A DNA stretch of 64,000 nucleotides, from the NCBI GenBank assembly GCA_037783545.1, contig JBBELK010000822.1, positions 310,001 to 374,000 of the forward strand, given 5' to 3'. Shown in pieces: positions 34,361 through 46,210 of this stretch (its first letter is position 1; every line of letters starts with the position of its first letter). Both the position numbers and the translations under genes were made by a program. The notes under the pieces were generated by a model that saw only the letters and a program-made list of their open reading frames with translations, was not told where the DNA came from and searched no databases. The stretch comes from Henricia sp. BOLD:AAB3569. Its lineage: Eukaryota; Echinodermata; Asteroidea; Spinulosida; Echinasteridae.

Positions 34361-34481
34361 ATTTTCTTGTAGTGTCATGATTTTTAAATCTTGTTTATTG
34401 ACTTTAACTGTTTCAATTTGCTCAGGAATTTACGATTATGTTATTTTTGGTAATTTAAATTGGAAAAGACAAGCAGTGTAG

Positions 34482-37400
34482 AGGCCTTTTCCCACTACCC
34501 ACCTCCGACCCGGGTAACTTTTCTACCCGGGTAGCGGTAAATAACCCGGGTTATATTTAACCCGGAGTTTCTTTTCACACGACAAGCGTTAACCCGGAGA
34601 AGCACTTACCCGGGTCGTCTCTTACACGGGTACAACAGCAACCCTTTTCCCACGGCATTTCTGCATGCGCACGTACCCGGGTACACCAATCAGCACAAAT
34701 ACCCAGAAACAATTGCGTGTGGAAAATCGATCGATCAGGCTGCGCGCGCACACACAAACATGGCGGATGACACAGAAACATCGCTGGCAATTTTGCTGTT
34801 AATATTTCGCATGTTTAATAATATTTATCGATGTGTGCTTTGTCACTGGCCCCACGCGTATTTTGTTGTACACTACCTTCAAAAGAGTACCAGTTTGACA
34901 GTGCCATTCAACATGTTCAAGCGCGGGCGCACTTGCAACCTTTTCAATCATTATTGCGGCAAGAATTTAACTCGCTAAATAGCCTACCCGGGTAGGCTAT
35001 TGTCGTCATTTCCCACAACAAACGTTAACCCGGAGAATTGTCTCAAGGTCGCCGTTAACCCCGAGATTGGTGGGTTAACCCACCTCCCGAGCAGGGCTAG
35101 AAATTACCCGGGTTAAGTGGCATTTTTGGCTGCAAGGGGAACCACCGGGACTTTACTGTCGGTGAGACCACCGAGGAAGTCTGCACCGCGAGCCAGCCGT
35201 TTGCGCGGTGCGTGGGAGGTCCCACAGCCGAAACTCGGCTGCAAGGAAAACCACCGGGACCTTTATTGTCGGTGAGTCCACCGAGGAAGTCTGCACCGCG
35301 AGCCAGCTGCCCGGCGTGCTGTGGAAAGGCAAGCTTCCCTGGGTTTGTCTCGGAAGACGGACCCCGCCCGCCACGCTAGCTCCAACATGGAGCTAGAAGG
35401 CGGGCCGCACGCCGGGGTGCGTAACCGCGTAGAGGGTCCGAGCCTAGCCCAGAACCCGGAGCGGTCACGTCTTGCTGGCCCAGAAAACTCTGCGTCGGTG
35501 AAACCCCTAGGGAAGCACCGAGCTGAGCTCCCTCGACCAGCTGCCCGCCGTGCTGTGGAAAGGCAAGCTTCCCTGGGGTTTGTCTCGGAAGACGGACCCC
35601 GCCCGCCACGCTAGCTCCAACATGGGGCTAGAAGGCGGGCCGCACGACGGGGTGCGTAACCGTGCAGGGGATCCGAGCCTAGCCCGGAACCCGGAGCGGT
35701 CACGTCTTGCCGGCCCAGGAAAACTCTGCGTCGGTGAAACCCCTAGGGAAACACCGAGCTGAGCTCCCTCGACCAGCGACAGCGGTCCCCTGGGGGTCGC
35801 TTTGCTGGTCGACGGCCGGAGGTGTAGCGTGAGCAGAAGAGGACAGATCACCTCCGTCCTCCTCGCAGGTTGTACACCGCGAGTCCCCTGCTTGGATCGG
35901 CCTGACCAATCCCGCTGGGGTCTCACCTTTCGTGCCCGTAGCGGTACCAGCAAGTACCGCGGGCACGAGGACCGGAGCCCTGTTAGGGTTAGAGACGGTT
36001 CTGGAGCCCCTTGGGCAGCGTCCCCATCAGAAACCCCCAAACTTCCCTTGTCCCTCAGGTGTAGCGTGAGCAGAAGAGGACAGATCACCTCCGTCCTCCT
36101 CGCAGGTTGTACACCGCGAGTCCCCTGCTTGAATCGGCCTGACCAATCCCGCTGGGGTCTCACCTTTCGTGCCCGTAGCGGTACCAGCAAGTACCGCGGG
36201 CACGAGGACCGGAGCCCTGTTAGGGTTAGAGACGGTTCTGGAGCCCCTTGGGCAGCGTCCCCATCAGAAACCCCCAAACTTCCCTTGTCCCTCACCTAGC
36301 GCGCTCGCGACGGAGGCTCTATCACCACGAGCAGTTAACAATGGAAAATGGGCACACACCACCGTTAACAACGGTGGTCTGCGCCCAATCTCCACCGTGA
36401 GTCGCTCATAGTGTATGCGGCTTACGCTAGACCACAGAGAAACGTTCGATGGTGGAACTGCGCGACGGTAAGCCCAGAGCAGCACAGGAGCACTGGGCTA
36501 ACGGAACACGGCCCGGGAGCGCGAAGACAGGGTAAGGGACCGGGGAAAAAGGCGCGAGCAGTAGTGAATTGCAAACGCGCCGAGGCGGGGGCGGTACCAG
36601 GTGGATATGCACGCCGCTGAAGCTGCAAAAAAAAAATCTTAACCGAGTGTCGAACTGTTCGATACTGTCCGCTCTCGAGAACTAACAAGAGCAAGGGGTT
36701 AAGGAAATGCAGTGGCGTAAGCACATCGACAAAAACATTACAGTATTCTTACACCCAAGTACACAGAGGCCGGTTCCCAATGCTATTTAACAAAAATGGC
36801 GTCGGGTCAGGCCGCTACTACGTGCGAGTCTAAAACTGAAATTCGCACGAGCACTAAAAGGATATAGAGGTGAAATTCGTCCCAGAGTCGCTTCGTTTTC
36901 CAGGAGAACTGGTAGGAGAAGGAACGTGGGTAGAATCTGGGAGACTCTCTTCGGAAGACTATCAGAAATCCGATCTCGAAATTGGCTGAACACCGGAGCA
37001 CTACAGAAGTACGTCTGGCCAGGGTGAAGCCAAACGAAAAGTGAGGATGATTGTTGGGCCACATGGCATGACCTGGGGTCATAGGGCTAGACCACATGGG
37101 CTAGAGGGGGTGTTTTTGTGTTTGTTTGGGTGATTCCATTCTCGCGAAAGGAATGCAATTGTTCAGTCAACTATGGAACAAGGTAAGCAGTTCAGTGTAA
37201 TAATCTGTTATTTTCTTGTAGTGTCATGATTTTTAAATCTTGTTTATTGACTTTAACTGTTTCAATTTGCTCAGGAATTTACGATTATGTTATTTTTGGT
37301 AATTTAAATTGGAAAAGACAAGCAGTGTAGAGGCCTTTTCCCACTACCCACCTCCGACCCGGGTAACTTTTCTACCCGGGTAGCGGTAAATAACCCGGGT

Positions 37401-38109
37401 TATATTTAACCCGGAGTTTCTTTTCACACGACAAGCGTTAACCCGGAGAAGCACTTACCCGGGTCGTCTCTTACACGGGTACAACAGCAACCCTTTTCCC
37501 ACGGCATTTCTGCATGCGCACGTACCCGGGTACACCAATCAGCACAAATACCCAGAAACAATTGCGTGTGGAAAATCGATCGATCAGGCTGCGCGCGCAC
37601 ACACAAACATGGCGGATGACACAGAAACATCGCTGGCAATTTTGCTGTTAATATTTCGCATGTTTAATAATATTTATCGATGTGTGCTTTGTCACTGGCC
37701 CCACGCGTATTTTGTTGTACACTACCTTCAAAAGAGTACCAGTTTGACAGTGCCATTCAACATGTTCAAGCGCGGGCGCACTTGCAACCTTTTCAATCAT
37801 TATTGCGGCAAGAATTTAACTCGCTAAATAGCCTACCCGGGTAGGCTATTGTCGTCATTTCCCACAACAAACGTTAACCCGGAGAATTGTCTCAAGGTCG
37901 CCGTTAACCCCGAGATTGGTGGGTTAACCCACCTCCCGAGCAGGGCTAGAAATTACCCGGGTTAAGTGGCATTTTTGGCCAGATAACCCGGGTAATTCGT
38001 AACCCCGAGATTTGCCGTGGGAAACGAACCCTTAACCCGGGTAATCTCGGGGTTAAATTTTTCTGTTACCCGGGTTATCTCGGGGTTAAAGTGTCGTGGG
38101 AAAAGGCCT
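34482..38109. mobile_element. Inverted-repeat element rich in ACCCGGGTTAA, split by the tandem duplication
   Basis: The ends are AGGCCTTTTCCCAC (34482) and GTGGGAAAAGGCCTT (38109). Without the duplicated block it would be about 780 bp. The interior repeats ACCCGGGTTA and its complement many times, so it can fold extensively. No coding frame is convincing. A related fragment lies at 21840-21985. Probably a non-autonomous DNA element. Confidence 0.6.
35128..37976. repeat. 2,849-bp tandem duplication, unit 2
   Basis: Second copy of 32279-35127. It carries a 5'-only fragment of the DIRS element (35128-37209) with its terminal repeat at 37030-37209, followed by the copied flank. It may be a recent duplication or an assembly artefact; sequence alone cannot decide. 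Confidence 0.92.
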
Positions 38110-38117
38110 TATAAGGC

Positions 38118-38497
38118 ATACGGTAATTTGATACTGTGCAGCACAGAGCCCCAATCTCGCGCGCGCGCGCGCGCACCCAAATACGCGCACGTCGTGCATC
38201 GGATTGCACGTGTGTGCTACGCGCGTAACAACAAATATTGTACAACAACAAAAGCACATGCAGTTGTAAATTGAAGATTTCAACACCAAACAGACAAAAA
38301 TCTTGAGGAAATCTTTCAAAACAAGGTTAATTTTATATAACAATAATAATATTGGATGTCTTTTCGGGTGAGAATATACCGCACTCGTCATGAAAATACC
38401 AAACTCGCCTTCGGCCCATTCAGTTTTTTCATGACTCGTGCGGTATATTCTCATATCACCCTCAAAGCCATCCAATATTATATAAAATACACATGGC
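38118..38497. repeat. Repeat with internal hairpin, copy 1
   Basis: GATACTGTGCAGCACAGAGC, AGCACATGCAGTTGTAAA, TATATAACAATAATAATATT and CTCAAAGCCATCCAATATTA occur in the same order at 39810-40222. The hairpin (about 38370-38453) is imperfect. A (CG)n run lies at 38157-38173. Confidence 0.72.
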
Positions 38498-38949
38498 AAG
38501 CAAGACATGCATCATGCTTGTTATTGTTAGTCTTATTATGAGTTTAATTAAATTAGCAATTCAAAAAATCTGAAATTCAAACTTCAAACTCGAAGGTGAC
38601 CCCCGTAAGCATGTGTGCATAATCAGAGCCCATAACGGAACGCGAGGAGCCGCGGAGTCTCACAGTACTTGCACTGGCGTGAATAATTTCAAAATTAACT
38701 GGGGCCCGCGTCTGTGAGACTTTATAGCAGGAATCTAGAATGCACAGACTGTGGCTGATTGGGACCTGAGCCTATGCAATGATACAGGGATTTTCTGGGT
38801 GTTGCTTATGAGACTCGGAATTACAGTGGATCAGCTTTCAGATGCGGTTGGTTAAGTTTGACCTTCATGCTTCACTGAGTTTCTCAGCTTGTATAAAATA
38901 GTCATGATGTTTTCAAGAATTTCTCCCATTTGATGAGATGAAAACTGGT

Positions 38950-38997
38950 TTAAAGGCTCACACTATCATTTGCAATATGAGACTTAAAGGTAAACCG
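38950..38997. repeat. Short fragment of the AAAGGCCCAGTG family between two TTAA sites
   Basis: TTTAAAGGCTCACACTATCATTTGCAATATGA resembles the left end of the elements at 26526 and 42730. It ends at the TTAA that opens the next element. Confidence 0.4.
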
Positions 38998-39259
38998 TTA
39001 CAAATAGTTTCATCTCCCTGTGTGATTGAAGATATTCATGATTAAGACCAACCTGAGTAAACGTGGTCCAGGGCGAAGTGGTTTTGGGGCGAAGTGAATT
39101 TTCGTCTCATGAGACAAATTGTTTTACTCATTTCTCAAAGACTATAGCACTTCAGACAAAACCATTTCAGGGGAAGTTTTCTGTCATCATCATGTTTATA
39201 TTGTGTAAGTTATGTGTAAATCTGTGAACATTTCTGATTTTCGAGATACCAATCATGTA
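38994..39259 (-). mobile_element. TTAA-type MITE with TTCGCCC motifs, copy 4, internally deleted
   Basis: It starts at TTAAAGGTAAACCGTTACAAATAG, keeps only two or three GGGCGAAGTG motifs and ends near CGAGATACCAATCATGTA. Inverted relative to copy 1. Confidence 0.7.
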
Positions 39260-39809
39260 TTTCTGGAATAAGGGCATTACATTCAACTTAGAAATAAATT
39301 CATGTCATGTCTGTTACAATTGCTATCAACACTTTGAAAATGTTTTTTTGCTGTCAAATTGAGAAGTTATGGTTGGGTTTGCGGTGGCACCGTGTATCAC
39401 ATTGTTGATTTCCACCATGCATAGCCTCAAGTCTTACTGAACTTGAAAAGGAAAAATTGGGGTAATTGCACATGATACATGTACATTGGGTCTTTATAAA
39501 GGAGTACAAGAAACAAAAGATATTGTACTAAACAAGTGCAACTCACACTATTTTTTATACATTGTACAAAGAACAAGAAATATGACCCACTGAAAAGCAG
39601 CTATGCATGCGGACTTCACAAAGAAAGGCCCGCACAGTGATACCCTTGTTGTATGCATGGACACTGCTGTTTATTCAAATAAATGGGTAAAGAATGACGA
39701 TTTTGTGTTTGACTTTTTCGTGTATTGCCATCTATGAAGGAGTTTTACGTATATGCAAAGATGTCGTTCTTTGGCCAGTTTTCAGACAAAATGGCGGCAC
39801 TCATAAAAG

Positions 39810-40222
39810 GTATTATTATATAAAATGAAGCTTTTGTGGATGCTGTGCGTTTCTGATACTGTGCAGCACAGAGCCCCCGATTCGATGTGCGGGCACGCTG
39901 GGCGTGGATTCTGAACACATGCGTCTGCGCGCGTCTGTGCAGTAAAAAAACAAAATACTGTACAACAGTAACAAAAGCGCATGCAGTTGTAAACTGTGAA
40001 TAGAGACAAAACAGACAAAAATCTTGCAACAATCTTACAAAACAAAGAAAGTATATAAGCTTCATTTTATATAACAATAATAATATTAATATTCGGGTGA
40101 TATGAGAATATACCGCACTCGTCATGAAAATACCGAACTCTCCTACGGCTCGTTCGGTATTTTCATGACTTGTGCGGTATATTCTCATATCACCCTCAAA
40201 GCCATCCAATATTATATAATTA
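39810..40222. repeat. Repeat with internal hairpin, copy 2
   Basis: Same landmarks as 38118-38497. The ends, TATTATTATATAAAATG and CAATATTATATAATTA, are weakly inverted. Confidence 0.72.
40095..40195. repeat. Hairpin with 44-bp arms
   Basis: GGGTGATATGAGAATATACC... pairs with ...GGTATATTCTCATATCACCC. Only two adjacent positions differ over 44 bases, and the loop is about 13 bases. Confidence 0.85.
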
Positions 40223-40554
40223 CTGCATTGCCAATCTTTGTGAAGTTCATATATGCTTTTCACTGGGTCGTATTTCTTGTTCTTTGTAGAACAGTAATTT
40301 ATGAGTTGTATACTTGTTCAGCAAAATTTGTTTCTTGGATATAATTCTCCTTCTAGAATACACATGTACATGTATGATGTGTATGTCAACTAGTGGGAGA
40401 CATGTTAACGATAATTGCTTGCATCTGGTAGTGCCTGTTAAGATTTATGTTGCTTGGATGCATAGTTGGTTCAAGACATCTTTTGAATTTTTGAAATGAT
40501 TTGAGCTCTGCATCCAGTGTGGTACGTAAATTATGTACCAGTATGTGAACTTAT

Positions 40555-40800
40555 TCTAAGAGGTGGGGATTGTCACTTTTTGCGTGACAAAATCCCCACC
40601 CCTTGGGCAACATTTAGGTGACAAAAATCCCCACCATCGGGTGCAAAACATGCGCAAAAATGCACAGATAATGGGCCAAATGCCCCACCTTGGGCATGAA
40701 AAATGTGACCAAACCCCCACCTATGGGGTGGGGTAGCGCGGGGGGGGTGGGGGGGGGGGGGGGAGGGGGGGTTGGGGGTTGGGGGGTGGATGGAGAGAAC
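40555..40800 (+). repeat. GTGGGGATT repeat region ending in a long G-rich tract
   Basis: GTGGGGATTGTCACTTTTTG, CAAAATCCCCACCCCTTGGG and CAAAAATCCCCACCATCGGG form inverted and direct repeats. 40739-40792 is almost pure G with many runs of three or more, so a G-quadruplex is plausible. Confidence 0.7.
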
Positions 40801-41597
40801 AATAGATAGGTGCATAACTGCATCAGTAAAAACAAAAAAAACAAATACGTATATATAACCGAACTGAACAACAGCTTTTTTAATAGGTCAAGTCTGTTTA
40901 TTGTACAAATGGTATTTCAAAGTGGGAATCACTGTGTATTCTTTATGAAAAACAACATAAAATGACATTAACAAATTTAATGTTTACAAGCAGTGTTCAG
41001 TGAAATTTAGATGTACATACACAGTTACATGTTATTTACATGTTCTTTATATGTTACCCAATGTTAAAATTATCATAACTCAAAAACTGTAAGAGTGCCC
41101 ATCCCAAATCTTTCTGGAAATGTTCCTTACATCTTATAAAACAAATAACAAGAAATTACGCATTTTGAAAAATACTCATTTTTGCAAATCAAGGTCAAAA
41201 GTTATAAATTGACATAACTTTTTTGTGGTACGAGATACAATTTTGATTTCTTCTTTAAAATAAAGGCCATTTGAAGAGCTTTAAAATGATCTAAAATATT
41301 TCTCTCCAGGTGCTTAACTTTTTGAGATACGGCTGTCCAAACATTGCAGGTCATGCTAATTAGTCATATGTTCGTTGACCCGTATCTCAAAAATTAATTG
41401 ACCAAATGACATAAAATGTTTGTTCTCGGGGTTTCTCAAGGAGTCCAATCAGCACACCAAATTTCATTTCAATCTGTTAGGGTCAGGTCCAAAAGCTCGT
41501 TGAATTGACATGAATGGCCCCATAACAGAATTTGGGATTTAGCAGATATTGATAAAAATTATTGAAATGTTAGTTAAACTGTATTCGTGGCATTAGG

Positions 41598-41936
41598 CCA
41601 AACAAAATAAATGGTGTGTTTACGGTAACCCGACCTACCTGGAATTTGAGGCCAAATTGCCAACCTCAAACTTTTTATTGCTAATTTTCAAGTTGATAAT
41701 TTTAAATGAGCACTATTTGCAATAATTTCCAACGAACATAACATTTTCTGCACTTGTACATGAACATGGTTAATAGTGTTAATAGTGAGTTTCATACATT
41801 GCAACACGCAAATGCATGAACTGAAATGTAAAACAAAAATGACAAAATAAAATTATTTTCCTACCTACCTACCTGGATATTTTTTATTTAAGCCGTTACT
41901 GAAACGCACCATTTATTTTGTTTGGCCTTATCTGTT
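41598..41936. mobile_element. MITE with GGCCAAACAAAATAAATGG ends and TTA flanks
   Basis: GGCCAAACAAAATAAATGG and CCATTTATTTTGTTTGGCC are exact inverted ends flanked by TTA on both sides. A 3-bp TTA/TAA duplication is typical of PIF/Harbinger elements; the assignment is inferred. An ACCTACCTACCTGG run lies inside. Confidence 0.78.
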
Positions 41937-42007
41937 TCAGGAACATTTTCTAACATTGATTTTCCTTTGATTTCCCTTTGGAATTTGAAGCGGTGATATA
42001 AATCAAA

Positions 42008-42405
42008 GTATATGTGTCCGTTTTCTATACTGGAGAGACCTAATTTTCCTCCAAAAAGAAATATCTTAAGATGGATCTATTCTAAGGAGATAACTTCAGC
42101 TAAAGAACTGCAACGAATAGTGCCACAACATACCTTCCTGAAAGCCCTGTGTGCAAATTTCCAATATACCGTATGTAACAAGGACACCTAAAAATGTAAA
42201 GTATGTGTCCTATGTTACATACGTTAAATAGGAAATTTGTACACAAGGTTTTCAGAAACGTATGTTGTCGTACTATTTGCTGCCTAAGTTATCTTCTTAG
42301 ATCTGTCTTAAGATATTTCTTTTGTTTTGAGAGAAGATAACTGGCATTGCACAGAGTTATGATCCTGGTGAAAAAGTCTCTCCAGTATTGAAAACAGACT
42401 TATAT
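42008..42405. mobile_element. Foldback element with arms of about 180 bp
   Basis: The left arm (TACTGGAGAGAC, AGAAATATCTTAAGAT, ATGTAACA) is matched inverted by the right arm (TGTTACAT, ATCTGTCTTAAGATATTTCT, GTCTCTCCAGTATTG). Arms are imperfect, roughly four fifths matching by eye; the loop is short. Confidence 0.7.
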
Positions 42406-42415
42406 GGGAAGTAAA

Positions 42416-42733
42416 TTAAAGGCGCATGTCCAGAATCACATTTTTGACCCACCCATTTTCCCATCGGTGTTGAGATATCATTTGTCATATTTTTCTCATC
42501 ATTCTGAAATTCTGAAAGGATATCATCGAAAAAACCAATGTTTTGTAAACTAATTTATCTGGTTCCATAATCAGTGCAGTATAATTACACCAACCTTTTT
42601 GTTTCAACATTCATATTGGAGATTGCAAATTGCCTGTTTTCTAACCATGGATATTATTCTGGGGAGGTATTTTGTATGATTGTTAGGTTAGAGCAAAATT
42701 CATTTTCTGAAAAATCTTAACATGCTCCTTTAA
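42416..42733. mobile_element. TTAA-type MITE of the AAAGGAGC family, copy 2
   Basis: Left TTAAAGGCGCATGTCCAGAAT and right TTAACATGCTCCTTTAA. The interior matches 6673-7013 in inverted order (AACCGGATAAATTAG complement). It shares its right TTAA with the next element. Confidence 0.72.
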
Positions 42734-43335
42734 AGGCCCAGTGGATCATTTGCAATGACCCAAAAAGTAATCGACGAGTTTACAGGGGAAAAGTTCTGAA
42801 AGTAAAGATTGAATTAATAGCAACTATCCAATGAAAGGTTTTCGCTCAAAATGATATAATTTTACCAGAAAATAATCCGTAAAGATGAAATTATTTAGAT
42901 CGTTTGCAAACGATTTACTTATTTTTGGTTCGCATCTACGCGGTCCAAAATGCATGGGCGCTGTGTACTCCGTGCACACGCAGTATGTGCACCACAGAGT
43001 GCATGACGCAAGCCACATAGTACCCGATCAACTGAGAACGAATATTTGAAACACCCCGCCAAGACCAGGAAAATGCATATGGATTTTCATGTTTTTTAAA
43101 ACGAGGTACATTTGACAAAGCTGAAATTTCTTCGGATGAGTTTGTTGATGTCTTTCTTTTGATTTATAATGGTTTTATTCACAGAATCGCTCAAAAACAG
43201 ATCATCTACAGGGCCTGCGATCAGTGATGAACTTGGGTTATAACTAAAGGCTTTAGGTTGGGGAGGTATGTTAAATGATTGTTACATGTACATGTAGATT
43301 AAAACGAAATCCATTTTCTAAACACCTTCCTTTAA
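42730..43335. mobile_element. TTAA-flanked element starting AAAGGCCCAGTGGATC
   Basis: The left end TTAAAGGCCCAGTGGATCATT and the next 120 bases match 26526-26665 closely. The right end near 43310-43335 (AAATCCATTTTC, then CCTTCCTTTAA) resembles the AAAGGAGC family, so this may be a composite. Confidence 0.5.
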
Positions 43336-45422
43336 AAGTGAAGTAAACAAAATACTGAAATTTGCTGTTTTATAGTCAACATGACCTGAGGCAAAACATT
43401 GCATAAACATACCGGGTACATGTACATCTCCTTTGAAATTTCAAATCAATGTTTGCCATTTTCAAGCTATGAGAATGCCCTGCAAATTTAGCCACAGAGT
43501 GCATTCCTTGATTAAATTTACTTGTCTTCAAAAAGGTATTTATCTCTTGTAAAGTGTGGGGGGAGGGGGAGGGGGAGCGGTGCAGATGAGAACGTGAATT
43601 TTTGATCGTAGATAGATTCAGCGTGTGAGGGCTTCCTTCGCTTGAACTGTCCATGATAAATATCACCCTCCCTTGCATTTCCTTGCCTTGACATTTATAA
43701 TCCCGGGCCGTCCTGACAGTAGTTCTTCATCAGTTGTATTTGGCATGATAATCCTCTTGGAGTGCGAGTTGCAATTATGTTTTGGTCCGTTTATAATAGG
43801 AGTAGGTTGACATTACATGTTATTGCATATATTCAACTTCAAAAAGGAGTGATGTGTACAGTAGAGTACCGAGGAGGCGGGGGCATTGTGCCATGTGCGT
43901 CTCCCCTTTTAAAATGGTCATTTTTTCAATTTTGTTTATGATACCTGTAAGTGACGGATTTCTGCTGTCATCAAACACGATTCCCTGATTAGTATGCCAA
44001 ATTGAAAAAACAAAATATTGCCTGCTGGGATGACACCTCGTTTGCATAATTTTTTGGTATCTCAATATAGACCAGTTGCGTGTTACATGTTTTGTAAACT
44101 AGAATGAAATCCATTTTCTGGAAAAATCTGGTCAGGCTCCTTTAAATAACACAGCCAATGATTATCTGGTATTACAATGGAAATCTGTGTGAGACAAACA
44201 AATTGTCTTGGGGCGGCATCGTAGTCATGTCCTCGAGATCACCTTGTGTATATAATCTTAACCATGACCCTCACTGCAGTCAATATTTGTATACTATTGC
44301 GCTCATCTGCATTCATTTGTTTGTACCATTATATATTCCAAGGTGAATTCTACACCTTAAGCACATAGCATAGTGTACAGTGTGTTACCTTTAATTTATT
44401 TTCACATGCATGCAAATGTCTATGGGGATACAACTTGCTGCATGGTCAAGATTTTTGTGAGTTGCTTTATATTATAACACTAACGGAAAGAAATATTTGG
44501 AAAAGGTACTTGACATGTAATTCTGCATACCATACGTACGGTACCTAATGTGCCCTAATTTTCCCATTAAACAGGGCAGCGTACATGTATGCATTTTATT
44601 CAAATATCTTATGGCAAGGTCATCTTGAGATTATAAAATTCAATTATTTATTTAAATTAATCCTGGTTCCAGCTCTTGACTCTTTCAAAACTGAACAAAT
44701 TGTGAGTATCGCTGAATAAGCGGCAACTCACGATGGCGAGATTTTTCCGCACGCTGATTGGCTAAAGAAATTGGAATGTGCGTGCTGTGCATGCGTGACG
44801 CGAGCATCTTGTTTTTGCATAGAACTTTGCTGTGACAATCGGCATCACGTCGCAAAAGTTGAACATGTTAAACTCTTGCGATTGTTGATTTGTTTTAGCG
44901 CTGCCTGCAATTGCCGGTTGTCATAATGCCGTAGGATTGATTGATTTTCATGCCGATGGGCATAGCTTTAGGCGCAGCTTGGTCATAAAAAAGGCAGTCT
45001 CCGTCTTTTCTGCGTCGTCGTAAGGCCGACCTGAGGGCAGCTTAAAGCTGTGGTCACACAGAAAATTAATCGGTTTATTACGATTGTAATATCCAAACAA
45101 TGACCATGGTCACACAACATACTTATTGTAATTGTATTGTAATAAAGTCCAGTCACACACATGCAAGTTTATTAAGAAATTGATGTGTCATTAACATTTC
45201 ACGTTGTGATGCCATAGGGGCTGACATGGGTTGTATTATAATACGACAATGAGATGCATACGGGTTTGCTGCCAATTCATTACAATCGTATTACAATTGA
45301 AAACAACTCCACGATTATAATTCTCGTTGTTCATTGATTATGATAAGATTAAAATTTGCGGTTACCAAATTTTGTAATACTTTAATACGTAGTAAATGAA
45401 TCGGAATGTCGTAATTGGGGAA
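43336..45422. other. No gene seen
   Basis: It includes a GA-rich (GGGGGA)n patch near 43558-43575, a MITE end fragment near 44100-44148 (AAATCTGGTCAGGCTCCTTT) and a GTGGTCACACAG / TTACGATTGTAAT repeat near 45050-45310. No supported frame. Confidence 0.45.
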
Positions 45423-45680
45423 TTGGGTTGGCGTAGTGGTGCTTTCCTCGATTCAACCTCTGTGGCCCTGGTTCAAATCCCGTCCGGGTCAGTATGCGGA
45501 TTGGGTTCTCAGTCCCTTCTTGATTCCGTGAGTTTTCCATACACAGAATGGGGGTTTCCCTCCCACCTCTAAAACTGAGCATTTCTATGTTTCTCTTCAC
45601 AGGTTTCCTCAGGCTTACGAGCTACGTGTCTCAAGCACTTTTGAGGAATCTTTGCTTTCAATATCAGAAAGAATTAATAA
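45423..45680 (+). mobile_element. SINE family C, full copy
   Basis: The head TTGGCGTAGTGGTGC ends in a B box, TGGTTCAAATCCCG. The body has GGTTTCCCTCCCACC. The tail, CTCAAGCACTTTTGAGGAATC through ATATCAGAAAGAATTAATAA, resembles the family A tail although head and body differ. Confidence 0.78.
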
Positions 45681-45723
45681 TTGGTGTGACCCCAGCATGT
45701 CTCTTTATTTGAACCAGAGTGAG

Positions 45724-46210
45724 TTAATTACACCGTGTTTACACTCGAACCGGCAAATGTGGATACAGACCCAGCATTTTTATTGCGACCACAAAACTGA
45801 ACATTTGCCGCATTTACACTACGCCTCGATCCGACTTCAACTCGCCTTCAGAAACCGCAAAAGTCACCACTAATTGTAACTGCAGCGCATGCGTGAGTTG
45901 TTAGGTGTTGCAGAACTGGTGCCAGATTGGTCAATTAAATCTACCACACGGCGGGCACTACCCCAATGACACTCAAATTGCCGCATCTGTATTCGGGTAG
46001 CGTTTACACTACAAGCGACCTTGACAATTGCGGGGTTTCAACCCTACCCCAAAGGTGACTTGAAAAAGGCGAATCAGACCCGGGTCTGATCCGCCTTTTT
46101 CAATTCACCTTTTGCATTTACACTTAGTGCCTACCCGGCTTCAACTCGCCTTTTTATAAATTGCGGAGTTCGATTCGACAAAGGCGAATCGAGTGTAAAC
46201 AGGCCTTTAA
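45724..46210. mobile_element. TTAA-flanked MITE with GTGTTTACACTCGA ends
   Basis: The left CCGTGTTTACACTCGA and right TCGAGTGTAAACAGGCC are inverted repeats, with TTAA at 45724 and 46207. Inside, AAAGGCGAATC and GATCCGCCTTTTTC-type motifs recur on both strands. Confidence 0.65.

Larger units (their letters stand above)
32279..35127. repeat. 2,849-bp tandem duplication, unit 1
   Basis: It matches 35128-37976 at a constant offset of 2,849 with no difference that I could find, including the same 10-A run. The unit covers the 5' part of the DIRS element (32279-34360) plus 767 bases of the neighbouring element. The sequence GGC is shared at both breakpoints. Confidence 0.92.

Noticed and set aside
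38086-40263. Minus-strand frames of 140 and 172 residues at about 38.1-38.5 and 39.7-40.3 kb
   Set aside because: Similar only because both lie in copies of the same repeat; the shared peptide part comes from the hairpin and is not a known protein.
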